64,000 nucleotides of DNA from Absidia repens (taxonomy: Eukaryota; Mucoromycota; Mucoromycetes; Mucorales; Cunninghamellaceae). Below, in pieces: positions 1-11,267 of the stretch. Location of the stretch: assembly GCA_002105175.1 (NCBI GenBank), contig MCGE01000006.1, positions 930,001 to 994,000 of the forward strand. The letters run 5' to 3'. Each line of letters opens with the position of its first letter. Positions within the stretch are counted from its first letter, which is position 1. The position numbers and the translations under genes were made by a program. The notes below the pieces were generated by a model. That model was not told the DNA's origin. It saw only the letters and a program-made list of their open reading frames with translations, and did not search any database.

Positions 1-995
1 AATCGAATGCAAAGGTACGTGACATGATTATCCAGCATTTCAAGCGACTTGATTGGACGATTGAATTAGACACGTTTACATCACCCACACCAGTAGGCGA
101 AAAGACTTTTACCAACATTATCGTGACGAAACAACCAGAAGCAGGTCGTCGCCTTGTCCTGGCGGCTCATTACGACTCAATGAATAGTCCTCAGCACGAA
201 TTTATTGGCGCTACTGATTCCGCGGTGCCGTGTGCGATGCTTCTTTCCTTGGCGGAAACACTGAACGACCAACTCTCCAGCCAATCCGAATGGTCCGGTG
301 GGCGACGACAAACCAACAACCCTGCGGCCGATTTGACCACCTTGGAACTGATCTTTTTCGATGGTGAAGAGGCATTTGTACGTTGGTCGGCGGACGATTC
401 TATCTACGGGGCAAGACATTTGGCCGAGAAGTGGGAAAAGACACCATTAACAATGAAGCAAGGCAACCGACTACAAATGATTGATGCATTGGTGCTTTTG
501 GATTTGATGGGTACGCCAAATCCAATCTTTCACGACTACTTTAGGTCAACCAGTTGGCTCTTCCATCATTTAGCAAGCTTAGAAAAACGATTGGCTTCTG
601 CTGCTCCTTCCTCCTCGGTGACTCTGACGGCCAATGACGACGGGTTGTGGAAAAAGGTGGATCGATTTGGAAGACCTCTTTCGCCGATGTTTCCTACCGG
701 ATGGACTCAACTGAGGTATCAAAGCAACGCCATGAGTGATGATCATATCCCCTTCAAGGAGCGTGGTGTGAATATCCTTCATCTCATTCCACATCCCTTT
801 CCTTCCGAATGGCATACCCCTCTTGTAAGTGTTCATTTTCTGTGCTATATTATAGACGTTTACCTTTTCTATTTATTTATATAGGATAATGCCGATTGTC
901 TTGATCCTCCTACGATTCGTAACTTGGATATCCTTTTTAGAGCCTTTGTCTGCGAATACTTGGAATTGGTCCCAGTGCCTCATGGTGAATTGTAG
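1..995 (+). CDS. Glutaminyl-peptide cyclotransferase (3' part)
   Basis: Zinc enzyme of the M28 fold that converts N-terminal glutamine to pyroglutamate on secretory-pathway proteins. The reading frame is open from base 1, so the 5' end, with any signal peptide, lies outside the window. Exons are about 3-824 and 885-995, joined by a 60-nt GTAAGT...ATAG intron in phase 0; the stop is TAG at 993-995. Family landmarks visible in order are AAHYDS (metal ligands), FFDGEEAF (catalytic Glu and metal ligand) and DDHIPF (metal-binding His near the C-terminus), followed by a conserved C-terminal stretch with NLDILFRAF. The first in-frame Met at 24 is internal, because upstream codons already match the family (pattern VRDMIIQHF). 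A poly(A) signal, AATAAA, lies near 1102. Identification is firm; only the N-terminus is unknown. Confidence 0.9.
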
Positions 996-1294
996 TTAAA
1001 TTAGTAGCGGTAGTAGTCTTTTAGATATTCCTTCTCTTTCCCATTTACCCTAGTTTTTATCATAGCTTAGCATATATGAAGCTATATTTTACATGTTTCT
1101 TTAATAAAATAAGTATTCGAATTTTTTTTATTCTTCAGGCAATGTGATGTGATGGTATCATCAAAGTATAAAATTAAGGTTTAATTTGCGGGCTTTTTTT
1201 TTTTCTCACCACAAAGAATAGTTCCTGCAATTTTCTTTTTGAGCAAACGCTTTTCTTCCTCTTCTTATAAAACACCACATATTATTCATCCAAT

Positions 1295-4200
1295 ATGACT
1301 CTTGCTACTATTATTGATGGCAAAGCCCTTGCACAGTAAGTTGATTGTCTCCTTGTACACTGACCGTGATATTTCTACTCTATCAATTCCCACGCACTTA
1401 TTCCTTCACTCTTTCTTACTTCTTTATCAACTATCAATAGAACTATACGCAACAAAGTCAAGGACGACATTGCTACTGAAAAAGCAAAATTCTCACACTA
1501 CTGTCCTCATGTGGCCGTTGTTCAAGTTGGCCTCAGGGAAGATTCTTCAGTCTATGTCCGTATGAAACAAAAGGCGGCGGAAGAAGTAAGTAAGCAGTAA
1601 ACGACCCAGGAAGGACTCAAAGGTTGTAAAGTGCCATAATGTATACTGTTGTATTGATTAAAACTATCCTCTTCATGTATTATTATAGGCTGGCATTCAA
1701 TTCACTCATGAAAAACTACCAGATACTATCAGTGAACAGGAACTCTTGGAACGAGTGCAACAACTAAACCAAGACTACCGGGTACACGGGATTCTCGTGC
1801 AAATGCCACTCCCAAAACATATCAACGAAGCCGTCATTATTGAAGCTATTGACTACCAAAAGGATGTAGATGGATTCCATTGTCTTAACGTTGGCAACAT
1901 GGTGAAAAGGAACGCTCAACCAGTTTTTCTACCTTGCACTCCCAAAGGCGTGATGGAACTGCTCAAATCAACTGGTGTACCTCTTGAAGGCAAAACGGCG
2001 GTGGTGGTGGGAAGAAGTGATATCGTGGTAAAAATCTTATATATTATCCACTTAGATATTTCCTTTTTTAACTCTTTTTTTTTTTTACGACCATTATTTC
2101 AGGGTACTCCTGTGGCACATCTATTAATGGCCGCCAATGCAACAGTGACGATTGTCCATTCCAAAACTCAAGAGATTGCTAAGATCATCAAAACAGCAGA
2201 TATTCTCGTGGTGGCAATTGGTAGTCCCCATTTTGTCAAAGGCGATTGGATCAAACCTGGTGCTATTGTTATCGATGTTGGAACGAATCCTATTCCTGAT
2301 GCTACGAAGAAATCAGGGACAAGATTGGTGGGTGATGTATCGTTTGACGAAGCCAAACTTGTTGCAAGCATGATTACCCCTGTTCCAGGTGGTGTGGGTC
2401 CTCTTACTGTAAGTGTTTGGACTGAATATTATGGGAAAAAAGAAGACATGGTGTACTCACAAACATTTATATATGCACTATGATTATTATTAGGTTGCCA
2501 TGCTTATGGAAAATGTTAATCTTAGTGCCAAACGCTTCCTCCAGCAAGTTCATCTCCGAAAAGTCGTCCCGCTTCCCTTAAACCTTAAAACGCCTGTGCC
2601 TTCTGATATCGATATTGCTATGGCTCAGAAACCCAAGCATATATTGACCCTGTGTAAAGAACTTGGATTGACTGCTGACGAGGTAAAAAAAAAAAAAAAA
2701 ATTATCCATGATTCTCATTACTATATTAATTGGCAACTCTTATATATCTTTTAATAGTACGACCTTTATGGTACCACCAAGGCAAAGATTGGGTTGAATG
2801 TTTTGGATCGATTACAACACCGTCAAGATGGTCGTTATGTGGTAGTAACAGGGTAGGTTTTTTTTTTTTTTGTTTTTTTTTTTTGTTGGGAGGTGCATTT
2901 TGCTATGTGGAGAAAAGAAAAAACATAGTACTTATTGAATTCCTCTTTCTTTTGATGATAGGATTACTCCTACTCCGCTTGGTGAAGGCAAATCAACAAC
3001 TACGATTGGTCTCGTTCAAGCACTTGGTGCTCATTTGAACAAATCGGCTTTTGCATGTGTCCGTCAACCTTCTCAAGGACCCACATTTGGTATCAAAGGC
3101 GGTGCTGCTGGTGGTGGCTACTCTCAAGTGATTCCTATGGACGAGTTCAATCTTCACATGACTGGTGATTTGCACGCGGTGACAGCAGCCAACAATCTTT
3201 TGGCCGCAGCTATCGACGCACGTATGTTCCATGAAGCAACTCAGACTAACAAGGCACTCTTCAATCGGTTATGTCCAGCCAAGAAAGGAAGCGGTCGACG
3301 TTTTGCTCCTGTGATGTTGAAACGATTGGAAAAACTTGGCATTGATACTACCAAACAACCTGACGACTTGACAGACGATGAAATCGCTCGATTTGCAAGA
3401 CTTGATATTGACCCCTCAACAATTACCTGGCAGCGTGTGACTGATACCAACGACCGATTCCTGCGCAAAGTGACCATTGGGGAGAATCCAACGGAAAAGG
3501 GACAAACGCGAACCACAGGTTTTGATATTACGGTGGCTAGTGAAGTCATGGCAGTGCTGGCATTGGCTACTGATTTGCAAGACATGCGTCAACGATTGGG
3601 TGCTATGGTGGTGGCAAGCTCGAAACAAGGTGAACCAGTGACGGCAGATGATATTGGCATTGGTGGTGCTCTTACTGTTTTGATGAAGGATTCAATTAAA
3701 CCAAATCTTATGCAAACCCTGGAAGGTACTCCTGTCCTGGTTCATGCAGGTCCTTTTGCTAATATTGGTAAGATATATGAAATTGATAATAGGCAATGTC
3801 CAACTTACTTACCTTTTTTTTTTTTTTTTTTTTTGGTTATTAAAGCACACGGAAATTCATCGATTTTGGCCGACAAGGTGGCATTAAAATTGACTGGTAC
3901 TGATAATGGTGGCAATAACGAACCTGGCTACTGTGTCACTGAAGCTGGTTTTGGTGCCGATGTAAGTAGAATTATAGGATGCCAACCTCTCCCATTCTCT
4001 AGCTCACCATTTTTTTTATTCACTGTTTTTGTTTTTCTTAGATGGGTATGGAAAAATTCTTCAACATCAAGTGTCGTACTTCTAAACTTGTGCCTGACTG
4101 TGTGGTACTTGTGGCCACTATCCGGGCACTGAAAATGCACGGTGGGGGACCCAATGTGGTTGCAGGCAAGCCCTTACCCGACGCCTACACGGAAGAAAAT

Positions 4201-4839
4201 CTAGATTACTTGGAAAAGGGGTGCAGCAATCTTATTCGACATGTTGAAAACGCACACAAATTCGGACTTCCCGTAGTGGTGGCAATCAATCGCTTCACAT
4301 CCGATACTCAGGCAGAATTGGATCTTGTACGCAAGTTGGCCATTGGTGCAGGTGCAAACGATGCGGTAATCTGTGAACATTGGTCTTATGGTGGTTTGGG
4401 TGCGGTAAATTTGGGAAAGGCGGTAATCAAGGCGTGTGATTCTCCCAAAGATGGCAAAAACGACTTCCACTATCTGTATCCCTTGGAAAACACCTCAATT
4501 GTGGACAAGATTACTACCATTTGCAAGGAAATATATCGGGCGGATGGCATTGAACTCAGCGAAGAAGCACAGCGCAAGGTGGATACCTATACCCGACAAG
4601 GGTATGCCAATTTACCTATATGCATGGCCAAGACACAATACTCATTCTCTCATGATGCAACACTCAAAGGGGCTCCTACTGGATTTACTGTACCAATCAA
4701 AGACATGCGATTGTCCGCCGGTGCTCGTTTTATTTACCCCATCACTGAAACCATTCAAACAATGCCTGGATTACCGACCCGTCCTTGCTTCTTTGATGTT
4801 GATTTGGATGACCAAGGTCAAGTGGTTGGATTGTTTTGA
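1295..4839 (+). CDS. ADE3: Trifunctional C1-tetrahydrofolate synthase
   Basis: Combines methylene-THF dehydrogenase, methenyl-THF cyclohydrolase and formyl-THF synthetase, feeding one-carbon units to purine, thymidylate and methionine synthesis. Nine exons read cleanly: 1295-1335, 1441-1585, 1689-2027, 2103-2408, 2494-2682, 2758-2852, 2962-3767, 3846-3961 and 4042-4839, giving 944 residues, close to the 946 of yeast Ade3. The dehydrogenase/cyclohydrolase part (1 to about 300) has catalytic Lys56 in YVRMK, VQMPLP, GRSDIVGTP and [10 protein letters not shown]. The synthetase part has the P-loop TPLGEGKST (Lys382 region) and FANIAHGNSS. There is no obvious mitochondrial presequence, so the cytosolic form is likely. 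A TATA-like TTATAAAA sits about 30 nt upstream of the ATG. The intron at 3768-3845 contains a long T run before its AAG acceptor. Confidence 0.95.
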
Positions 4840-5364
4840 AGCTGTGATAACTATTTAGCTTAGCTTATTTTAGTTTAGTAGGAATAGTAACTCTGAAGTA
4901 TTTTTTTTTTTTTTTTGCTTATTCTTTGTCTATCATCTCCAGTTTTTTTTTTTTTTGTTCTTTTTTTGTGTCCTCAAATCGAATAAATCAAACCTTACGC
5001 TACTGCAGTCAAAAATCAAAGTGTTGGATACCACAGTAGTGGGATTTAGAAAAAAATTAACTTGGTTTGTCAATATAGTGTGGATGTAGAACAAAAAGAT
5101 AAAAAAATAAAATAAAAAAATGGAACGCTGGGTATGCTAAGGATACTATTTTACCGAAAGGACCCACAATAACGAGATTTATGGGAAACCAAAATTACAT
5201 AGTTATTGCCAGTAATATTGTTATTCTGATGTCTGTAGTTATGTTATTGCTATATCGAATTATGCAACAGTATTATGGAACTATCTTTGTGTTTTTTTTT
5301 TTTTTTTTCATCGAAATGAAAAATGCTTATAAAATCAGATCTGCAGTTCAGCCAGACGCCACAG
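4840..5364. other. AT-rich intergenic spacer
   Basis: Stretch between the C1-THF synthase gene and repeat copy A. It contains several T runs of 12-16 nt, A/T-rich DNA and no convincing open frame. The early part is presumably the 3' UTR of the upstream gene; GAATAAATC near 4980 could be its poly(A) signal. Confidence 0.5.
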
Positions 5365-6400
5365 AAAGGTTTTAAATCCCGTCCACGTGGATTATTTTTT
5401 CGCGCTCTTCTTTTGAATTTCTCTTTTTCACTTCTTTTTTTCTTCACAATTGTTGCCTCTAGGGATTATGGTGATCTTAGATTAGCATCAGGACTAGTTT
5501 AGAAGGGGGTTTCAAAACAGGGATTACAAGATGCATGGGAAACCCTTTCAGTTTGGATCTAGGATTTAGAATCACCATTACTTGGCCTTTTGAGCCTTCA
5601 TTAGCTTAGTTTAGTGGTAGTTTGTTCATAGTTTGTTTCTACTTCTGAATAAAATATATCACTTTTTGCATGATTCATTTAAAAATGTTCCATTATCCTC
5701 TCCCATGTCTTGCACGTATAGTATGGACAGTAGACTACTTTTTAATATCACCACTCATTTTGATTAGGTTTGCTTGTTGCTGTCCTGCAGGAAAAGATAC
5801 ACCTTTAGTTTTTCTCATAACTTGTCCATTATGTTAGCTGCTAATTTACAATTGTCCTTTTAGATTACTGTTAATCATTCTTCTAATCTCTCAGTAGTTT
5901 TCTCATGTTTCGTCTTATACATCTAAATCCCTTGATACAGTGAACTCCTCATCTTTTAGTACTACAAATAGACCTCAATAAAATATGCCTTTTAATTAAC
6001 CGCGCTCTGATCCATCGAATAGTGCACAATATTCTTATTATAATTGGCTTATGAGTGTCCTATCAAGAACTTTTCTTCTAGTTCACACATTACGACCATT
6101 TTCTCCCTGAAGACCCGGAACTGGTAACAGTCGTTGTTTACCTACTATCAAAGACGACCATCTTGCCACCATGCTATCATATAGTTAAACTAGGGTAAAC
6201 TGTGGATTTATCTATCGCTATAGAGCATGTTTTCATGCTTATTTATAACCACTTTCGCCAACCCAGAGTCCTGGAGGACAGGTTGACAGGTTTAGATCAC
6301 TTATGTATATGTGAAACGTGGTCTTATTCCCGCTCTACGATCCATACCAATCAAACTAGGCTATGCCGTCTACATAATCTCCGCTAAACTGGATACAATT
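5365..6400 (+). repeat. Dispersed repeat family, copy A
   Basis: Copy of a family present about ten times in this window. It begins near the motif AAATCCCGTCCACGTGG (about 5376), passes through a T-rich segment, then the most conserved core at about 5497-5590 (GGGATTACAAGATGCATG, then AAACCCTTTCA). A series of AATAAA-like units follows, including GAATAAAATATATCAC (about 5647) and CAATAAAATATGCC (about 5977). The far end shares short motifs such as CTATGCCGT with copy D. Boundaries are approximate and no coding capacity is seen. Confidence 0.75.
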
Positions 6401-6959
6401 TATATATCTCTTGTTAATTTTTTATTCATTCATATTTCGATGTGGTATAATAAAAAAAGAACCCCAAACTGAATTGGTCATCTTAACAAATAGTACGATA
6501 TATCTTAAGCGAAGTGTTGATGAAAGCGACCGGCAGGTATTAATTTTAGCATGGGCATCCCCGGAAATTACATGGTATGATAGATGGGAGTTCGAAGAGA
6601 AATGATAGTAGTGTACTGTACTGTATAGTATAGTACGATCTAAAGTTAGATCACCTATTTCCTTTTTTAACTGACTGGGCTGCTTTCTTTTGATTTTGAA
6701 TCGAGACATGTGACGGAGTCTACCTATTTTTGCAAACCTGGAGCGCCACTTTGAAGTCACACTTTTTATCACTCAAATTTTACCACACCACAGACTTTCA
6801 GAAAAAAAAACTCCACGACCCTAGAGAAAATTGAGCGGCCCTTGTTTTTTATTTTTTTTTGTTTTTAAGCCTTCTCATTTTCTTGTCTCTCTTTACAACT
6901 CTTTTTCTCAACTCTCCCCACTCTCTCATTCTCTTCCACCTTTTTGAAAAAAAAGAATC
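6401..6959. promoter_or_regulatory. Upstream region of core protein 1 gene
   Basis: No open frame of note. The last 150 bases before the ATG at 6960 are a pyrimidine-rich tract (CTTTTTCTCAACTCTCCCC and similar) ending in an A-rich leader, as is common before strongly expressed fungal genes. The specific sites are not identifiable by eye. Confidence 0.35.
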
Positions 6960-8610
6960 ATGGCATCCAAACTTCTTTCCAATACCCTCCCCCGTGCTGC
7001 CTTTAGCAACAAGGTAAGATTAAAGACACAAACAATAAAAAAAAATTACTTAGAAAAACGAAACAACAGCAAATACATACTCGAAATACATTATTCGTTA
7101 CCACGCAAAAGAAAACTTGAATGACGCATCGATTATACTAACGAATAAATAATATATGATACTTATTCTCCCTTCAATAGTTCGTCCGTCCTTTGGCTAC
7201 CGCTGCTACTCAATCCACTCGCACCACCGTCCTCCCCAACGGCTTCACTGTCGCCACTGAAGAACACGGTAACACTGGTACTTCTACTGTGGGTGTCTGG
7301 ATCAATGCTGGTTCTCGTGCTGAATCTGCCTCCACCAACGGCGCTGCCAACTTCTTGGAAGTTGCTGCTCTCAAGGTATATGTTTGTTAGTTGTGTTTAT
7401 GTATATAGGAGGGGACATGACAATGGCGTCAAGTGATTACACATCTTGGGTATTAATGCTTATCATTATCTAACCTATTACCACCTTTTTATATATATAG
7501 AACACCGCTTCCACCTTTGAAAAGTTGGGTGGTGGTTTGAATGCCAACACTACTCGTGAACAAACCTACTTCTCTACTCAAGCCAACAATGCCAACCTCG
7601 ATGCCACTGTTGCTGGTTTGTCTGAACTCATCTCTGGTGACATTAACAACATTGAAAGCGTCCGTGGATCTGTCTTCAAGCAACAAGCTGCCAACGACAA
7701 GTGCTTGGAACAAGTTACTTTCGACCACTTGCATGCCATGGCTTACCAAGGTGAAGCTTTGGGCCGTCCCGTTGCTGGTGTGAAGGAAACCGTGGAAGCT
7801 TTGACCAAGGATGATTTGTCTGCCTTCAAGAAGGAAAACTACACCGCCGACCGTATGGTTCTTGTGGGTGCTGGTAACGTCGATCACGATGCTTTGGTGC
7901 GTTTGGCTGAAAAGTCCTTCGGTCAATTGACTGCTGCCGGCTCTGCTGCTACCTCTGGTGCCAAGCCCATCTTCACTGGTTCCGAAGTTCGTCTCCGTGA
8001 TGATGTCCTTCCTCAAGCTCACATTGCCTTGGCCGTCGAAGGTGCCTCTTACTTGTCTGCTGACTACTTCACCTTGGCTGTCATGTCTTCCTTGATCGGC
8101 TCTTGGAACCAAAACTTGGGTGCTGCTGCCAACTTGTCTTCTCGTTTGTCCACCATCACTCACGAAAACCATCTCGCCAACTCATTCGTATCTTTCAACA
8201 AGGGATACAAGGATACCGGTTTATGGGGTCTCTACTTCGCCAGTGACAACAAATTGCAATTGGATGACTTTGTGCACTTTGCCCAAAAGGAATGGATCCG
8301 TCTTTCCACCACCGTCACCGCTTCTGAAGTCGAACGTGCTAAGCAACAACTTCAAGCCTCCCTCTTGCTCCAATTGGACTCCAACGATGCTATTGCCCAA
8401 GATATCGGTGCCCAAGTGTTGGTCTCTGGTAAGCGTATGTCTGCTGACGAACTCAAGCAAGCTGTGCAAGCTGTGTCTCTGGCCGATGTCCGTAAGGCTG
8501 GTGACAAGTATCTCTGGGATCAAGAAGTTGTGGTTGCTGGCGTTGGTCCTGTGGAAGCTTTGACTGATTACACTCGTGTCCGTGGTAACATGGCTTACAA
8601 CAGATTCTAG
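6960..8610 (+). CDS. COR1: Cytochrome bc1 complex core protein 1 (inactive MPP-beta-like)
   Basis: M16-family subunit of mitochondrial complex III. Exons are 6960-7013, 7181-7375 and 7501-8610, all phase 0, giving 452 residues, near yeast Cor1 (457). The first 18 residues (MASKLLSNTLPRAAFSNK) look like a mitochondrial targeting sequence. The M16 zinc site HxxEH is replaced by N75-F-L-E-V79 (AANFLEVAAL), so the protein should not be the active processing-peptidase beta subunit; a separate active MPP-beta is expected elsewhere in the genome. Codon use is strongly biased (TTG, GCT, GGT, AAC, AAG) compared with neighbouring genes, which suggests high expression. The second M16 half (from about residue 260) is intact through the C-terminal GNMAYNRF. 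Confidence 0.93.
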
Positions 8611-9065
8611 ATTATTAGTTTTATTATTATTTAGTTGATTAGTTAGTATTATTCCTTTTTTTATTTGCCATTTGCTCCCTCACACACACCCTTTTTTATA
8701 CATGATTTACTATGTTTTATTTTCCCTTGTCTCTTTATTAACCCTTCATCAACCCCCAACCCTACACACTCAATCCTCCACCTACACACATTTTATTATT
8801 TATCATCATTTGTTGTAAAGGCAAAAGAAAAAGATCACGGAATAAACAATTGAATTCGAATAGAATGAAAACAATACAATGCTACTTTAAAAGTTTGATA
8901 TTTTTGGCACACGTTTTGGTATTCATGGCATAGAAGGATAGTGCGGGTTTTGGTGTAGAGTCAAGGGGTTGTATTATTAGTTGAGAAAAAAAAAAGTATA
9001 CAATATATGATAAGAAGGGACATACAAAGGCGTGCAAACTGCTCTAACCGACGATTACAAGCACA
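8611..9065. other. 3' flank of core protein 1 gene
   Basis: AT-rich spacer. GGAATAAACAATTG near 8840 is a plausible poly(A) signal for the upstream gene. Otherwise I see nothing supportable before repeat copy B. Confidence 0.4.
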
Positions 9066-9069
9066 GCTC

Positions 9070-9905
9070 GACCTAGTTTTACTTATATAGTTGATCAAGC
9101 AGGAATGTGATCGTCTTCAATAAAGATGATCAGAGCGTGTCAGCCAGTCCTGAAGTCTTTATGGAAAAAGTGGTCACAGTGGGGGAACCAAAAAGCTAGT
9201 GTTTGAAAAGGCGCTCACAAAACAACTAGAGTTGCGACATTGTTCACTATTAAATGGGGCAGATGATGGCTAATAAAAGATGTATTTTATTGCAATACTA
9301 TGATAGGTTCTAAAACTAAAAGAGAAATTTATTGTCTCAAGAGATTCAGTGGAAGGAGTTATTGAAGGAAGCATGAGGGGATAACAGTGAGATTACAAGA
9401 ATGGCGAGCACTTCTAAAGGAACAATTGTAGAGGCAGCTAATACTGTACATGTCATGAGAAAGACTAAAGGTTTATCTTTTATTCATCAAGCAACAATCA
9501 AAACTAATCAAAAGAGAGCGATGGTAGTAAAACAAGGGCAACTATTGCACAAGACATGAGAAAGGCAATTGGGACATTTTCATTGAATGATGTAAAAGTG
9601 ACATATTTTATTCAGATACATACAAACTATAGACAAATTAACACTAACTAAGCTAATGAAGGCTCCAAAAAAAAAGCCATCTAAAGGTTGTCACAAGTCC
9701 TGAATCCAAAATGAAAGGGTTTCCCCATGCATCTTGTAATCCCTGTTCTGAAAACCCTTCTAAGCTAGTCCTGACACAAATCGAAGTCCAACATAATCCC
9801 TAATGGCAACAATGGTGAAGGGGAAAAAAAAAGAAAGAGCGACGATGAAATAAAAAAAAAGGCGGGGTGAAAATAAATATTCACGTGGGCGGGTTTTGAA
9901 ATGAC
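9070..9905 (-). repeat. Dispersed repeat family, copy B
   Basis: Reverse-orientation copy. Read on the minus strand it starts with AAACCCGCCCACGTGAA (about 9905-9885), then a pyrimidine-rich stretch, the conserved core GGGATTACAAGATGCATG (about 9745-9725), and AATAAA-type units at about 9600, 9570, 9480 and 9275. The distal part shares CTGCTTGATCA with copy C. Length is about 830 bp. Boundaries were estimated by eye from comparison with copy C. Confidence 0.75.
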
Positions 9906-10079
9906 TTTTTTTTGAAGAGTCTCACTGAGGATTTGGGTTGGATATGAAAAAGTAACCCTCTCTTTCATTCCCTTGTTTTTACACCGTAGAGCATCACCAA
10001 CAAGGCAATAATACTATCATAACAGTGCCCACCACTATTTAACTACAACGATATGGTCATTATTTACTAATGATGGATT

Positions 10080-10345
10080 TGGACTCATCATGTAGTAAAT
10101 CGGCCTAGTTTAGTTTACCCCACATTATTCTACAATAGTTTATTATTCACCAGAGAATAGCTTACCTTCTTTAGCTGAGCTGACTTGTATTATTTTATGT
10201 TTGTTCTAAAACTGGATACCCCCCACCTACACACACCCCTAAGCGCAATATCTTTAGATAGTTGTTATGGTGCTAACGTTAGTCTACATAGTTTAAGTTT
10301 ATTACTATAGTTTGTATCTATATCTGAATAAAATATGTCATATAT
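10080..10345 (+). repeat. Fragment of the dispersed repeat family
   Basis: Partial copy: TTTAGTTTACCCCACATTAT and neighbouring bases resemble the distal part of copies A and D, and GTATCTATATCTGAATAAAA (about 10313) matches the first AATAAA unit of full copies. The conserved core is missing. A 32-nt A tract follows at 10428-10459. Confidence 0.5.
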
Positions 10346-10424
10346 TTTTTACTTTTATATTGTCTCTCGTACGTTTGGTTTATTTTGTCAATCGGTTATG
10401 CCCACTCTGTACAGTCCCTTTGCA

Positions 10425-10427
<3 letters not shown>

Positions 10428-10459
<32 letters not shown>
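10428..10459. repeat. Poly(A) homopolymer, 32 nt
   Basis: Uninterrupted A run directly downstream of a repeat fragment, seen directly in the sequence. Confidence 0.95.
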
Positions 10460-10463
<4 letters not shown>

Positions 10464-10683
10464 AAGCGCTAGGTATAATATAAGGTGAATATGACCGCCA
10501 TACTGGGTGCTCTGTCTACTTTATGTACACTGGGATTCAAAAGTGGAGGCGAATCAAATTTTTTGAATGGTTTAAAAAAAAATGGCGGACACATGAGAAA
10601 AGACCAGTAAAGGACGCATAAAGAAATATGCGAAGATAATCGCATAAAAATATGATGCTTTGAAGGCGCTGAAAAGATATTTA

Positions 10684-10970
10684 GTTTCCCGCATAGTATC
10701 CTCCTTTTGATAATTGCTGTTGCAATTCCTTGACCATCTGCCAATCCTGCCAAACTTTAAACGCCTAACATGGTTTCATATATATATGAGCATGTATACA
10801 AACTAACCACGTAGCTTTGTTCTTTTTCACCTTTACTACCGTATTCTTTAGTTAAGACGTTGATTGTCACGTAAAAAAAAAAAAAAAAACTTAGCACTTC
10901 CGGTGAGATCCAAATGTTTCAACGTAGTTGTCGCATTGCACCATATATATTCTTACATATAAACCTGGAT
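10684..10970 (-). pseudogene. Unidentified C-terminal coding remnant
   Basis: On the minus strand two blocks read as protein and join in phase. The upstream block (about 10960-10802) encodes IWCNATTTLKHLDLTGSAK, then five Phe from a 16-nt T run, then YVTINVLTKEYGSKGEKEQ and SYV. A 44-nt GTTAGT...TTAG intron follows, then about 10759-10686 encodes AFKVWQDWQMVKELQQQLSK and GGYYAGN before TAA. I see no convincing 5' exons further upstream. This could be the tail of a small gene or a decayed fragment, with a T run expanded inside the frame. I do not recognise the family. Confidence 0.3.
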
Positions 10971-11267
10971 AATATTTTCTGCGACGGTTATTTATTGTGC
11001 TAATATGATGTTTTGAATATTAAATCTACTACAAAAAGAATCATGGTATACAAAACGTGATAAAGAATGGAGCAGCAAAATGGTATTGATTTTTTTTATT
11101 AAAACGTTTTATGTTTTTTACTAAATATACGTGATATCATCTAAATACAATGAACTGAAGAGAAAAAAAGCTAATGATATTACAAAAGAGAACAAAGGGG
11201 AATATAAATAATACGTATCAGGATATAAAAATAAGGGACAAAGGATGCATGGAGGAGAGTTTTCTAT
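10971..11267. other. Spacer and 3' flank of the MBOAT gene
   Basis: AT-rich, no open frame. It presumably holds the 3' UTR of the minus-strand gene ending at 11268; TTTTATT-type complements of poly(A) signals occur at about 11095. Confidence 0.4.

Noticed and set aside
7489..8172. 227-codon minus-strand frame opposite core protein 1
   Set aside because: It is an antisense shadow caused by the strong codon bias of the real gene; no splice or family support.
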